A DNA stretch of 13,173 nt from NCBI GenBank assembly GCA_905205975.1, contig CAJLFQ010000063.1, forward strand, positions 1-13,173, in the 5' to 3' direction. The position numbers and the translations under genes were made by a program. The notes beneath the pieces were generated by a model that did not search any database, had not been told where the DNA came from, and saw only the letters and a program-made list of their open reading frames with translations. Of this stretch, positions 1-6,455 are shown piece after piece. Each line of letters begins with the position of its first letter. The first letter of the stretch is position 1. Source of the stretch: an uncultured Eubacteriales bacterium. Lineage in GTDB: Bacteria > Bacillota > Clostridia > Oscillospirales > QAMX01.

Positions 1-51
1 ACCTGACTCTTAATCAGGGTGCCCAGGGTTCGAGCCCCTGAAGGTGCACCA
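1..51 (+). tRNA. tRNA-Lys (anticodon CTT), 3' part only
   Basis: The window opens inside a tRNA. The anticodon stem CCTGA (2-6) pairs with TCAGG (14-18) around the seven-base loop CTCTTAA, giving anticodon CTT at 9-11, which reads the lysine codon AAG. A T-arm follows (CAGGG, loop TTCGAGC, CCCTG at 24-40), then the 3' acceptor strand AAGGTGC, discriminator A and an encoded CCA at 49-51. The D-arm and 5' acceptor strand lie outside the window. The 3' end is not repeated elsewhere in the window, so nothing suggests use as an integration site here. Confidence 0.93.
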
Positions 52-57
52 AACCTT

Positions 58-89
58 AGAACGATACAGTGATGTGTCGTTCTTTTTTT
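58..89 (+). terminator. Rho-independent terminator of the tRNA transcript
   Basis: AGAACGATACA (58-68) pairs over 11 bp (one T-G wobble) with TGTGTCGTTCT (73-83) around the tetraloop GTGA, followed directly by a run of T. It lies 6 bases after the tRNA CCA and should end the tRNA transcript. Confidence 0.9.
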
Positions 90-96
90 GTTCATT

Positions 97-146
97 AAAA
101 GACACGGAAGCGCATATCCATCGCGCCTCCGTGTCTTTTCTTTTTT
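97..146. terminator. Bidirectional terminator, also serving the TetR gene
   Basis: AAAAGACACGGA (97-108) pairs with TCCGTGTCTTTT (128-139), a 12-bp perfect stem with A/T-rich ends. On the plus strand it is followed by CTTTTTT. On the minus strand the stem itself ends in TTTT, and it lies about 30 bases past the TetR stop codon, so it can end that transcript as well. Confidence 0.75.
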
Positions 147-167
147 ATAAAAATTGATGTATTCTCG

Positions 168-776
168 TTATTTAGCCTTCGATAAATCCGTCATGATGCC
201 CTGTCGAATCAGCGAATCCGCAAACGCTGCCATGTCGTCGGCTGATTCCACACAATCCCGATGCAACCATGTTCTAAGCAGACCAATAAAGCCCAATGCG
301 CCAAAAGCATAACGATATTCAAACTCCGTCTCGTTCTCAACGTAACCATTAAGCCAATCCATGCGCAGTTTTTCCTGAATCACATCGCTGAGCTTCTGAA
401 GAAACTTGATATCTCCGTTATCGCTGAGAAGTACAGAACAGATTTCCTTATTTTCTGCCACAATCCGGAATAAATCTTTCAGCATAGGGCGTGCATGCGT
501 AAGAATAGGCTCTCCTTTATGCGCGAGAATGACTGCATTCAACTGTTCAAAAAGTTCTTCCTCCAGACGTTCCAACATGTCGAAGATATCACGGTAATAG
601 AGATAGAATGTACCACGATTCACATCCACCAAATCGGCCAGTTCGCGCACAGTAATGTCTTTCACTTGTTTTTGCTGCATTAACTCAATCAGCCCTTGAC
701 TGAGCAGCTTTTTGGTTCGGCGAACCCGACGATCTTCTTTCTTTTCCGTTCCGGTTTCCTGCTTCATGTCTTTCAT
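168..776 (-). CDS. TetR/AcrR-family transcriptional regulator
   Basis: A 202-residue TetR-family DNA-binding repressor. The N-terminal helix-turn-helix is clear at about residues 40-61 (ITVRELADLVDVNRGTFYLYY), with the typical TFYLYY recognition-helix end. The rest is all-helical ligand-binding domain, with a YAFGALGFIGLLRTWLHRD segment like the Firmicute-type TetR C-terminal domain. The frame is open to an ATG at 806, but that codon has no ribosome site. AAAGAGG at 789-795 lies 12 bases before the ATG at 776, which I prefer; another ATG follows at 767. It is transcribed divergently from an MMPL transporter operon and a palindrome lies between them, so it most likely represses that operon and itself. 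The inducer cannot be read from sequence. Confidence 0.93.
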   Translation of the reverse strand: MKDMKQETGTEKKEDRRVRRTKKLLSQGLIELMQQKQVKDITVRELADLVDVNRGTFYLYYRDIFDMLERLEEELFEQLNAVILAHKGEPILTHARPMLKDLFRIVAENKEICSVLLSDNGDIKFLQKLSDVIQEKLRMDWLNGYVENETEFEYRYAFGALGFIGLLRTWLHRDCVESADDMAAFADSLIRQGIMTDLSKAK

Positions 777-869
777 AATCTTTAATCGCCTCTTTTTTCT
801 CAACACATCTTAATTTTGTTTTCATTTTTTATCGTTTTTTTAGTTTTTGTCTGATAGCCGAACTGACTT

Positions 870-901
870 TGAAAATCTGTTTATTGATTTTCATCATCAA
901 T
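870..901. promoter_or_regulatory. Probable TetR operator: two overlapping palindromes
   Basis: TGAAAATC (870-877) and GATTTTCA (886-893) form a perfect 8+8 inverted repeat with an 8-base spacer. Overlapping it, ATTGAT (883-888) and ATCAAT (896-901) form a 6+6 repeat with a 7-base spacer. Together they cover the -35 of the plus-strand promoter and reach the likely start point of the TetR transcript. A dimeric repressor here could shut both promoters. Size and place fit TetR operators; binding itself is inferred. Confidence 0.6.
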
Positions 902-912
902 CACATTATACT
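884..912 (+). promoter_or_regulatory. Sigma-A-type promoter of the MMPL operon
   Basis: TTGATT (884-889), a 17-bp spacer and TATACT (907-912) on the plus strand, about 66 bases before the GTG start. Its -10 shares bases 907-910 with the TATAAT of the TetR promoter on the other strand. Confidence 0.75.
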
Positions 913-933
913 ATCGTTCGTTGATAAAGTCAA
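905..933 (-). promoter_or_regulatory. Sigma-A-type promoter of the TetR gene
   Basis: On the minus strand, TTGACT (933-928), a 17-bp spacer and a perfect TATAAT (910-905). Initiation would be near 898, giving a leader of about 120 bases before the ATG at 776. The -10 overlaps the -10 of the divergent promoter, so the two promoters probably compete for polymerase. Confidence 0.82.
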
Positions 934-978
934 TATAGTGTTTAATAAGCAAGCGAAGTTCAAAAAGGAGGAACTCTT

Positions 979-3045
979 GTGAACCGATTTGCAAGGTGGA
1001 TGGTCAAACACCGGGTAATCGTGGTCATCATCTGTTTGGCTTTGATGATCCCGTCGATATTCGGCATGGCGGCCACCCGGGTCAAATATGACCTTCTGTA
1101 TTATCTGCCAGAGGATCTGGATACCATCAAGGGACAAAACATCCTGATGGAAGATTTCGGCAAAGGCGCTTTTTCACTTTGTATCACTGAGGGACTCAGC
1201 GAAGTGGATCAGGCGGATCTGGAAGAAACCATTCGTCAGATTCCTCACGTTGATACGGTCATTGGCTACGCTTCCGCGTTAAATGGTTCGATTCCTTCTG
1301 CAATTTTGCCGGATGATTTGCGCGAACGTTTTGAAAACGGCGAGGATCGCATCTTTGCAGTTTTCTTCGACGAGACTTCTTCGACAGAGGGCACGATGGA
1401 AGCCATTGCCGATATTCGCAAGGCGGCAGGGGAAAAGTGCTTCGTTTCCGGTCTGTCTGCCGTGGTCACAGATACCAAAGAGCTGGTAGAAGAGCAGGAA
1501 GGTATTTACGTCGCCATCGCTGTTGCACTCTGCTGCATCGTGCTGATGCTGACGATGGACTCGTTCCTGCTTCCATTGATTTTCCTCTGCTGCATCGGCG
1601 TTTCCATTCTCTGGAACATGGGCAGCAACTACTTTATGGGTGAGATTTCCTACATCACAAAAGCTGTCGCTGCTGTGCTTCAGCTCGCTGTGACGCTGGA
1701 TTATTCCATTTTCCTCTGGCACAGCTACAAAGAGCAGAAGAGCCTTTGCAGTGATCGAGACGAAGCGATGACCGCTGCGATTGTGCAAACGTTCAGCTCA
1801 ATCATCGGCAGCAGCCTGACGACTGTCGCCGGTTTCATTGCCATCTGCTTCATGAGCTTCACCCTTGGCCGTGACCTCGGCGTTGTTATGAGCAAAGGCG
1901 TTATTCTCGGCGTGCTGGGTACGATAACGCTGCTGCCGTGTGTCATCCGCATGATGGATAGTCTGATTACCAAGACTTCGCATAAACCGCTCCTGCCGAG
2001 TGTCGCAAACATCAGCCGCTTTATTGTCAAGCATTATAAAGTGCTTTGCGTATTGGCTGTCGTGCTGTGCATTCCGGCGTTCTACGGCTACAATCACGTA
2101 AACGTTTACTATGACATGAGTTCCTGTCTGCCGGAAGATCTTCTTTCCGTTCAGGCAAATGAAAAGCTTTCCGAGACATTTGACGTATCCACGAATCACC
2201 TGGTTTTGATTGATTCCGACATACCGCAGAAAGACGTTATTGCGATGACGGAAGAATTCAATCAGGTAGATGGCGTACAGGACGTGTTGTCGCTGGACAG
2301 CCTACTGGGCCGCAATGTTCCCGAAAGTATTCTGCCGTCCGATGTGTCAAACCTGCTCAAGGGTGAGCGCTATCAGATGATGCTGATTTCTTCGTCCTAT
2401 GTGATTTCTTCCAACGCGGTCAACCAACAGATTGACGAGCTGAATGCCATCCTTAAAAAGTATGATGAAGGCGGCATGCTCATCGGCGAAGCCCCTTGCA
2501 CAAAGGATTTGATCAACTGCACCGACCGAGACTTTAAGGTCGTCAGCGCTATCTCCATCGCAGCAATCTTCGTGATCATTGCGTTGGTGCTCAAGTCGTT
2601 CTCCCTGCCGATTCTGCTCGTCGCTATGATTGAGCTGGCCATCGCGCTAAACCTGTGCATTCCATATTTCACAGACACGACGCTTCCGTTCGTCGGTCCG
2701 ATTCTGATTTCGACCATTCAGCTCGGCGCAACTGTCGATTATGCAATTCTGATGACGACGCGCTACAAGCAGGGCAGAAGCGTCGGAAAGAGCAAAAAAG
2801 AAGCTGTCGGTGAAGCGGTTTCCGCTTCCGCGCAGTCCATTCTGGTCAGTGGTGTCAGCTTTTTCGCCTCAACCTTCGGCGTCGGTTTGTACTCCAACAT
2901 CGATATTATTTCTTCGATGTGCAGCCTGATTGCGCGCGGCGCGCTGTGTTCTGTGGCGGTTGTGTTGTTCCTGCTGCCCGCGATGCTTCTGCTCTGCGAC
3001 GGTTTCATTGTTCATACAACATTTGGCATGAAGAAGAAAGCGTAA
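979..3045 (+). CDS. MMPL-domain RND-type membrane transporter
   Basis: A 688-residue inner-membrane protein of the MMPL branch of the RND superfamily, made of two similar halves. Each half has one membrane helix (about 12-31; 352-371), a large extracytoplasmic domain (32-175; 372-518), then about five helices (176-328; 520-675), giving about 12 helices. Both halves carry the Asp-Tyr pair in the fourth helix that serves proton relay in MmpL proteins: LAVTLDYSIF (D241-Y242) and LGATVDYAIL (D587-Y588). Both extracytoplasmic domains begin with a YDLLYYLPEDL-like or YYDMSSCLPEDL motif. The GTG start has AGGAGG at 966-971, 7 bases upstream. It is first in a two-gene operon, 33 bases before the heptad-repeat protein, and faces a TetR gene, as in drug or lipid exporters. 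The substrate is not deducible. Confidence 0.92.
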   Translation: MNRFARWMVKHRVIVVIICLALMIPSIFGMAATRVKYDLLYYLPEDLDTIKGQNILMEDFGKGAFSLCITEGLSEVDQADLEETIRQIPHVDTVIGYASALNGSIPSAILPDDLRERFENGEDRIFAVFFDETSSTEGTMEAIADIRKAAGEKCFVSGLSAVVTDTKELVEEQEGIYVAIAVALCCIVLMLTMDSFLLPLIFLCCIGVSILWNMGSNYFMGEISYITKAVAAVLQLAVTLDYSIFLWHSYKEQKSLCSDRDEAMTAAIVQTFSSIIGSSLTTVAGFIAICFMSFTLGRDLGVVMSKGVILGVLGTITLLPCVIRMMDSLITKTSHKPLLPSVANISRFIVKHYKVLCVLAVVLCIPAFYGYNHVNVYYDMSSCLPEDLLSVQANEKLSETFDVSTNHLVLIDSDIPQKDVIAMTEEFNQVDGVQDVLSLDSLLGRNVPESILPSDVSNLLKGERYQMMLISSSYVISSNAVNQQIDELNAILKKYDEGGMLIGEAPCTKDLINCTDRDFKVVSAISIAAIFVIIALVLKSFSLPILLVAMIELAIALNLCIPYFTDTTLPFVGPILISTIQLGATVDYAILMTTRYKQGRSVGKSKKEAVGEAVSASAQSILVSGVSFFASTFGVGLYSNIDIISSMCSLIARGALCSVAVVLFLLPAMLLLCDGFIVHTTFGMKKKA

Positions 3046-3078
3046 GCTTCCAATTCGTAAAGAAAGGATGAAAACCCT

Positions 3079-4905
3079 ATGAAAAAGCATGCGATAGCGC
3101 TGCTGACAGCGCTTTGTGTCGCAACCGGCTGCACGGCCAGCGCCGAGACGGCTAAGCACGAACGCGTTTATGTTGTTGTCAATCATGACGGCGAGGTCCA
3201 AACGCTTCTGGATAATGTACATCTGGAAAACGGCGATGCACTGGATGTGCTTTCCGATCGTTCGATGCTCTCAGCGATTGAAAATGTCGGCGGTCACGAA
3301 ATATTTACGTTGGACGGTGAAGCGCTGACCTGGCAGGCGAACGGAAGCAGCATCATTTATCAGGGCACATCGGATAAGCGTCCGAACATTTTGCCGAAGG
3401 TTACCTTTATGTTGGACGGCAAGGAGGCAACCGCCGAGGATATCAAAAATGCGCATGGCACTGTGACGATGGACGTCAGCTTCCTGATGGCCGAAAATAC
3501 GCCGTATCTCGCGCTGAGCGTCATGCCCATCGATGAAGACACCCTGTCTGATATCAGCGTTGAAAACGGCTCTGTGATGAATGACGGCAATCACAAAGTT
3601 CTGGTCGGCTGGGCTGTGCCCGGCCTGGACGAAGATGCCGAACTTCCGACACATTTCACCATGACGGCAACTGCTGACCATGCGGATTTGAGCTGGATGA
3701 TGACGTTCGCAACCTCCGAACCGCTCAAGTGGTTCTGTGATGAAGCAGATGAAAAAATCGGTAGCTTGAGTAATACCGTAGACGAGCTGAAAATCGGTCT
3801 GACCGCGCTGTGTGACGGTGAGGCTCTGCCGGAAGGCGAAGGCAAACTTCATGACGGTCTGACTGCCTTGTTCTCGCTGTATGACGGCGTTGCAGCGCTG
3901 AACGACGGTTCAAAGTCTCTGAGTGACGGCGCAAAAAGCCTTGACGACGGTGTTTCTGAACTCGAAAACGGTCTGACGACACTGGTCTCCAACAACGATG
4001 CACTGAATCAGGGTGCGGCACAGCTCTTCGATGCAGTTCTGGCCACGGCCAACCAACAGCTTGCCGCGGCGGGTCTGGATACAGTCGGCATCACACTGCC
4101 GGAACTGACAAGCGAAAACTATGCCGATGTGTTGCAAACAGCGCTCGCTCAGCTTGACCCCGAAACGCTGCTTGCAACCGCTCAAGCTGCGGCGCGCGAA
4201 CAGGTCAAAACCGAAGTCATGAAGCAGGAGAAGGTCGTGCGTGACAGCGTGACGCAGTCTGTGCAAGCTCAGGTGCTTGAAGGCGTTCTGGCGCAGAGCG
4301 GCCTGAACATGACGGCTGAGGATTACAGCAAGGCCGTCGCTGCCGGGCAGGTGACGCATGAACAGGCTCAGCAAATCAGCGCGGCCGTCAAGCAGCTGAT
4401 GAACGGCGAGGAAATTCAAGCCCAGCTTGAGGCCGCGGTTGCAGAGCAAATTGACGCGCTTGTCGAACAGAATGTTGCCGATGAGTCTGTCCAGAAGCAG
4501 CTTGAAGAAGCTATTGCGCCTGCAAAGGCTGGATATGAAGCACTGACTTCTCTGAAAACTCAGCTTGATTCCGTCAACACGTTCGTCACGGGTCTAAGCA
4601 GCTACACCGACGGCGTGAGCCAAGCTGCACAGGGGGCTGTTGCGCTCCACAATGGCAGCTCTCAACTGGCGGATGGCGCTTCTCAGCTGAGCGATGGCAC
4701 CACGCAGTTAGCAGACGGTCTGGATGAACTGAAGCAGACGCTCAGTGCCGACGTGTTGCCGCTGCTGAATGGCGACGTGCAGAAGGCACTCGATGTATTT
4801 GAAAACACCAAGGATCAGCTGGTTTCCGATTCCTCCTTTGATTTGGTCAGCGCTGACATGGCCCATGATGTCGTATACATCATTCGCAGCGACTTGAATA
4901 AGTAA
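3079..4905 (+). CDS. Exported heptad-repeat protein paired with the MMPL transporter
   Basis: A 608-residue exported protein. The signal peptide is MKKHAIALLTALCVATGC; it could be cut before C18 as a lipoprotein (ATG-C, a weak lipobox) or after ASA at residue 22. Residues 25-220 form a beta-rich domain of unknown type. Residues 256-300 and 504-550 hold two blocks of an L-x-D-G heptad (for example LSDGAKSLDDGVSELENG and LADGASQLSDGTTQLADG), like those in YhgE/Pip-type proteins. Between them is an Ala/Gln/Glu-rich helical stretch (310-500). No C-terminal membrane helix is visible, unlike YhgE proteins. Start: AAAGGA (3063-3068), 10 bases before ATG. It follows the transporter by 33 bases and ends at a strong terminator, so it is probably an extracytoplasmic partner of the transporter. 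The exact function is unknown to me. Confidence 0.85.
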   Translation: MKKHAIALLTALCVATGCTASAETAKHERVYVVVNHDGEVQTLLDNVHLENGDALDVLSDRSMLSAIENVGGHEIFTLDGEALTWQANGSSIIYQGTSDKRPNILPKVTFMLDGKEATAEDIKNAHGTVTMDVSFLMAENTPYLALSVMPIDEDTLSDISVENGSVMNDGNHKVLVGWAVPGLDEDAELPTHFTMTATADHADLSWMMTFATSEPLKWFCDEADEKIGSLSNTVDELKIGLTALCDGEALPEGEGKLHDGLTALFSLYDGVAALNDGSKSLSDGAKSLDDGVSELENGLTTLVSNNDALNQGAAQLFDAVLATANQQLAAAGLDTVGITLPELTSENYADVLQTALAQLDPETLLATAQAAAREQVKTEVMKQEKVVRDSVTQSVQAQVLEGVLAQSGLNMTAEDYSKAVAAGQVTHEQAQQISAAVKQLMNGEEIQAQLEAAVAEQIDALVEQNVADESVQKQLEEAIAPAKAGYEALTSLKTQLDSVNTFVTGLSSYTDGVSQAAQGAVALHNGSSQLADGASQLSDGTTQLADGLDELKQTLSADVLPLLNGDVQKALDVFENTKDQLVSDSSFDLVSADMAHDVVYIIRSDLNK

Positions 4906-4922
4906 AAAAACTCTGTTCTTGA

Positions 4923-4953
4923 AACGTCGTCCGGCAAAACGGGCGGCGTTTTT
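4923..4953 (+). terminator. Terminator of the MMPL operon
   Basis: AACGTCGTCCG (4923-4933) pairs over 11 bp (two T-G wobbles) with CGGGCGGCGTT (4940-4950), loop GCAAAA, followed by TTTTT. It lies 18 bases after the stop codon. Confidence 0.9.
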
Positions 4954-4988
4954 CAGTTGATCAAGCGCGTATTCGTTCGTTTTGCGAA

Positions 4989-5017
4989 TTGACGAAACCG
5001 CCTTTTTTCGCTACAAT
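4989..5017 (+). promoter_or_regulatory. Sigma-A-type promoter of proC
   Basis: TTGACG (4989-4994), a 17-bp spacer and TACAAT (5012-5017), about 45 bases before the proC ATG. No operator or leader structure was recognised after it. Confidence 0.8.
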
Positions 5018-5060
5018 AGACTGTGTTTATAAAATGAATTGCAATCGGGAGGCATGAATC

Positions 5061-5858
5061 ATGAAACTCGGTTTTATCGGTGCAGGCAACATGGGTTCAG
5101 CCATCATAAACGGCATCTTAAATCAACACGCACTTGAGCCTGACAGCCTTTATGTCAGCCGCAAACACCCTGAAAAAAGCACGGAATTGGCTCAAAAAGG
5201 CGTTCACATCATGCAGGATAACGTATCGCTGGCTGAATCAGTGGACTGCATTCTGTTGGCCGTTAAGCCCGTTTACGCAGCGGGTGTCCTTCGTGAAATT
5301 CACGACATGTTGGTCGGTAAATTCGTCATCTCCATTGTCGCCGGATGGACGTTTGACATGCTCAAAGACGCGCTTCCGGAAACGGCGCGTTTCGTTCGTG
5401 TCATGCCCAACACACCGCTTGCCGTAGGCGAGGGCATGAGCCTGATTTCAAGCCTTTGTACCTGTACAGATGAAGAATTTGCTTTTACAGAGCGCATTTT
5501 CGCTGCGGCTGGCAAAGTCGCCGTAGTCGAAGACCATGTCTATACGCCCGCAAACGGCATCAGCGGCTGCGGCCCTGCATTTGTCTATGCTTTTATCGAA
5601 GCCATGGCTGACGGAGGCGTGCGATACGGTGTGCCGCGTGCGTTGGCTTATGAACTGGCTGCTCAAACGCTTGTCGGCGCAGCCAGGATGGTGCTTGAAA
5701 CCGGTGAACATCCCGGCAAATTAAAGGACGCGGTATGCTCGCCAGGCGGCACAACGATTGAAGGCATGTATGCGCTTGAAAAAGGCGGCATGCGCGCAGC
5801 TGTGATGGATGCCGTCGGCGCGACAGTCGAAAAGACCATGCGCATGTCTAAGAAGTAA
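5061..5858 (+). CDS. proC: Pyrroline-5-carboxylate reductase
   Basis: ProC catalyses the last step of proline synthesis: NAD(P)H-dependent reduction of pyrroline-5-carboxylate to proline, in the cytoplasm. At 265 residues the length is normal. The Rossmann nucleotide-binding loop GAGNMG is at residues 7-12, AVKP at 67-70, VMPNTP at 114-119, and the ISGCGPAF helix start at 167-174. The family signature runs from about 218 (PGKLKDAVCSPGGTTIEG), with the substrate-binding SPGGTT. The ATG has GGGAGG at 5047-5052, 8 bases upstream, and a promoter of its own. No other proline gene is next to it. rnhA follows 43 bases later with no terminator between, so the two are probably cotranscribed. Confidence 0.97.
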   Translation: MKLGFIGAGNMGSAIINGILNQHALEPDSLYVSRKHPEKSTELAQKGVHIMQDNVSLAESVDCILLAVKPVYAAGVLREIHDMLVGKFVISIVAGWTFDMLKDALPETARFVRVMPNTPLAVGEGMSLISSLCTCTDEEFAFTERIFAAAGKVAVVEDHVYTPANGISGCGPAFVYAFIEAMADGGVRYGVPRALAYELAAQTLVGAARMVLETGEHPGKLKDAVCSPGGTTIEGMYALEKGGMRAAVMDAVGATVEKTMRMSKK

Positions 5859-5901
5859 ATCCATTTGAAATCTAAAGTTATATTTAAGCGACGAGGTTTT
5901 T

Positions 5902-6348
5902 GTGAAAGAGATCATCATGTACACCGACGGGGCTTGCTCAGGTAATCCAGGCCCCGGCGGTTGGGGAACCGTGCTCATGTTTGGTGAGCACAAAAAAGAA
6001 ATTTCGGGTTTTATGCCGGATACGACCAACAATCGCATGGAACTTTTTGCTGCTGTTCAGGGATTTACGGCGCTCAAGCAGCCTTGTGCCGTCACGCTGT
6101 ATTCGGATTCCGCATATCTGGTTAACGCATTTAAGCAGAACTGGATTGACGGTTGGCAACGCAACGGTTGGAAAACTGCCTCTAAAAAACCCGTTGAAAA
6201 CCAAGATCTTTGGAAATGGCTGCTGACCGTCATGCAACCGCACAAGGTTACAATCATCAAAGTAAAAGGCCATGCGGATAATCCGTGGAACAACCGATGC
6301 GATGAGTTGGCCACCGGCCAAATACGCGATCATCGTAACAATGCTTAA
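5902..6348 (+). CDS. rnhA: Ribonuclease HI
   Basis: RNase HI cuts the RNA strand of RNA-DNA hybrids (R-loops, primer remnants) using two metal ions. The protein has 148 residues, close to the 155 of the E. coli enzyme. All catalytic residues are visible: D9 in YTDGACSGNPGPGGWG, E47 in NNRMELFA, D69 in LYSDSAYL, H124 in VKGHADN and D134 in NRCDELA. The WIDGWQRNGWK segment (81-91) is the basic handle region of the full-length bacterial type, and the N-terminal hybrid-binding domain of eukaryotic-type enzymes is absent. Translation starts at GTG 5902, with GAGG at 5893-5896 five bases upstream. It follows proC on the same strand without a terminator or clear promoter of its own. Confidence 0.97.
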   Translation: MKEIIMYTDGACSGNPGPGGWGTVLMFGEHKKEISGFMPDTTNNRMELFAAVQGFTALKQPCAVTLYSDSAYLVNAFKQNWIDGWQRNGWKTASKKPVENQDLWKWLLTVMQPHKVTIIKVKGHADNPWNNRCDELATGQIRDHRNNA

Positions 6349-6376
6349 AACACAAAATTCCAATTAAAATCGGCTT

Positions 6377-6405
6377 CTGATTCATCATAGGGAAGTGTTT
6401 ATAAG
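6377..6405 (+). promoter_or_regulatory. Possible weak promoter of the recombinase gene
   Basis: CTGATT (6377-6382), 17 bp, TATAAG (6400-6405). The -35 is poor and the -10 is good. The -10 runs into the left arm of the palindrome at 6404, so a protein bound to that palindrome would block it. Read-through from proC-rnhA is an alternative, because no terminator separates them. Confidence 0.35.
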
Positions 6406-6435
6406 ACTTCGCAAAACCCCGGTTTTACGAAGTCT
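6404..6435. repeat. 32-bp near-perfect palindrome before the recombinase gene (possible recombination site)
   Basis: AGACTTCGCAAAACC (6404-6418) and GGTTTTACGAAGTCT (6421-6435) are inverted copies with one mismatch and CC at the centre. Read as a tyrosine-recombinase core, this is two 13-bp arms around a 6-bp centre (CCCCGG), as in dif or lox sites. No T-run follows on either strand, so it is not a simple terminator. It ends 20 bases before the preferred recombinase start. An operator or mRNA hairpin remain alternatives. Confidence 0.6.
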
Positions 6436-6437
6436 AT
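6422..6437 (+). repeat. Direct repeat flanking the recombinase gene, left copy
   Basis: GTTTTACGAAGTCTAT, the right arm of the palindrome plus two bases. It matches 7598-7613 in the same orientation at 15 of 16 bases. Confidence 0.65.
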
Positions 6438-6455
6438 GGTAAAGGAATGACGTTT

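Noticed and set aside
1..168. tRNA-Lys as the attachment site of an integrated island, with the tyrosine recombinase as its integrase
   Set aside because: No copy of the tRNA 3' end is found elsewhere in the window, the recombinase is more than 6 kb away, and the genes between are normal chromosomal ones.
1972..1988. AAGACTTCGCATAAACC, similar to the palindrome arm at 6403
   Set aside because: It lies within the MMPL coding sequence, needs a one-base gap to align and has no inverted partner nearby. Probably chance.
3849..3979. Tandem DNA repeats in the heptad blocks of the exported protein
   Set aside because: The repetition is at protein level (L-x-D-G heptads). The codons vary between units, so it is not a DNA tandem repeat or CRISPR-like array.
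4970..4995. ATTCG...CGAAT inverted repeat before proC as an operator
   Set aside because: The arms are only five bases, overlap repeated TTCG-type sequence and match no regulator motif that I know.
5865..5884. TTGAAA and TATATT as a separate rnhA promoter
   Set aside because: Spacing is only 8 bp and the start point would fall in the ribosome site, so cotranscription with proC is more likely.
6404..6435. Palindrome as a Rho-independent terminator of rnhA
   Set aside because: The stem is strong, but no T-run follows on either strand: ATGGTAAAGG on plus, TATAAACACT on minus.
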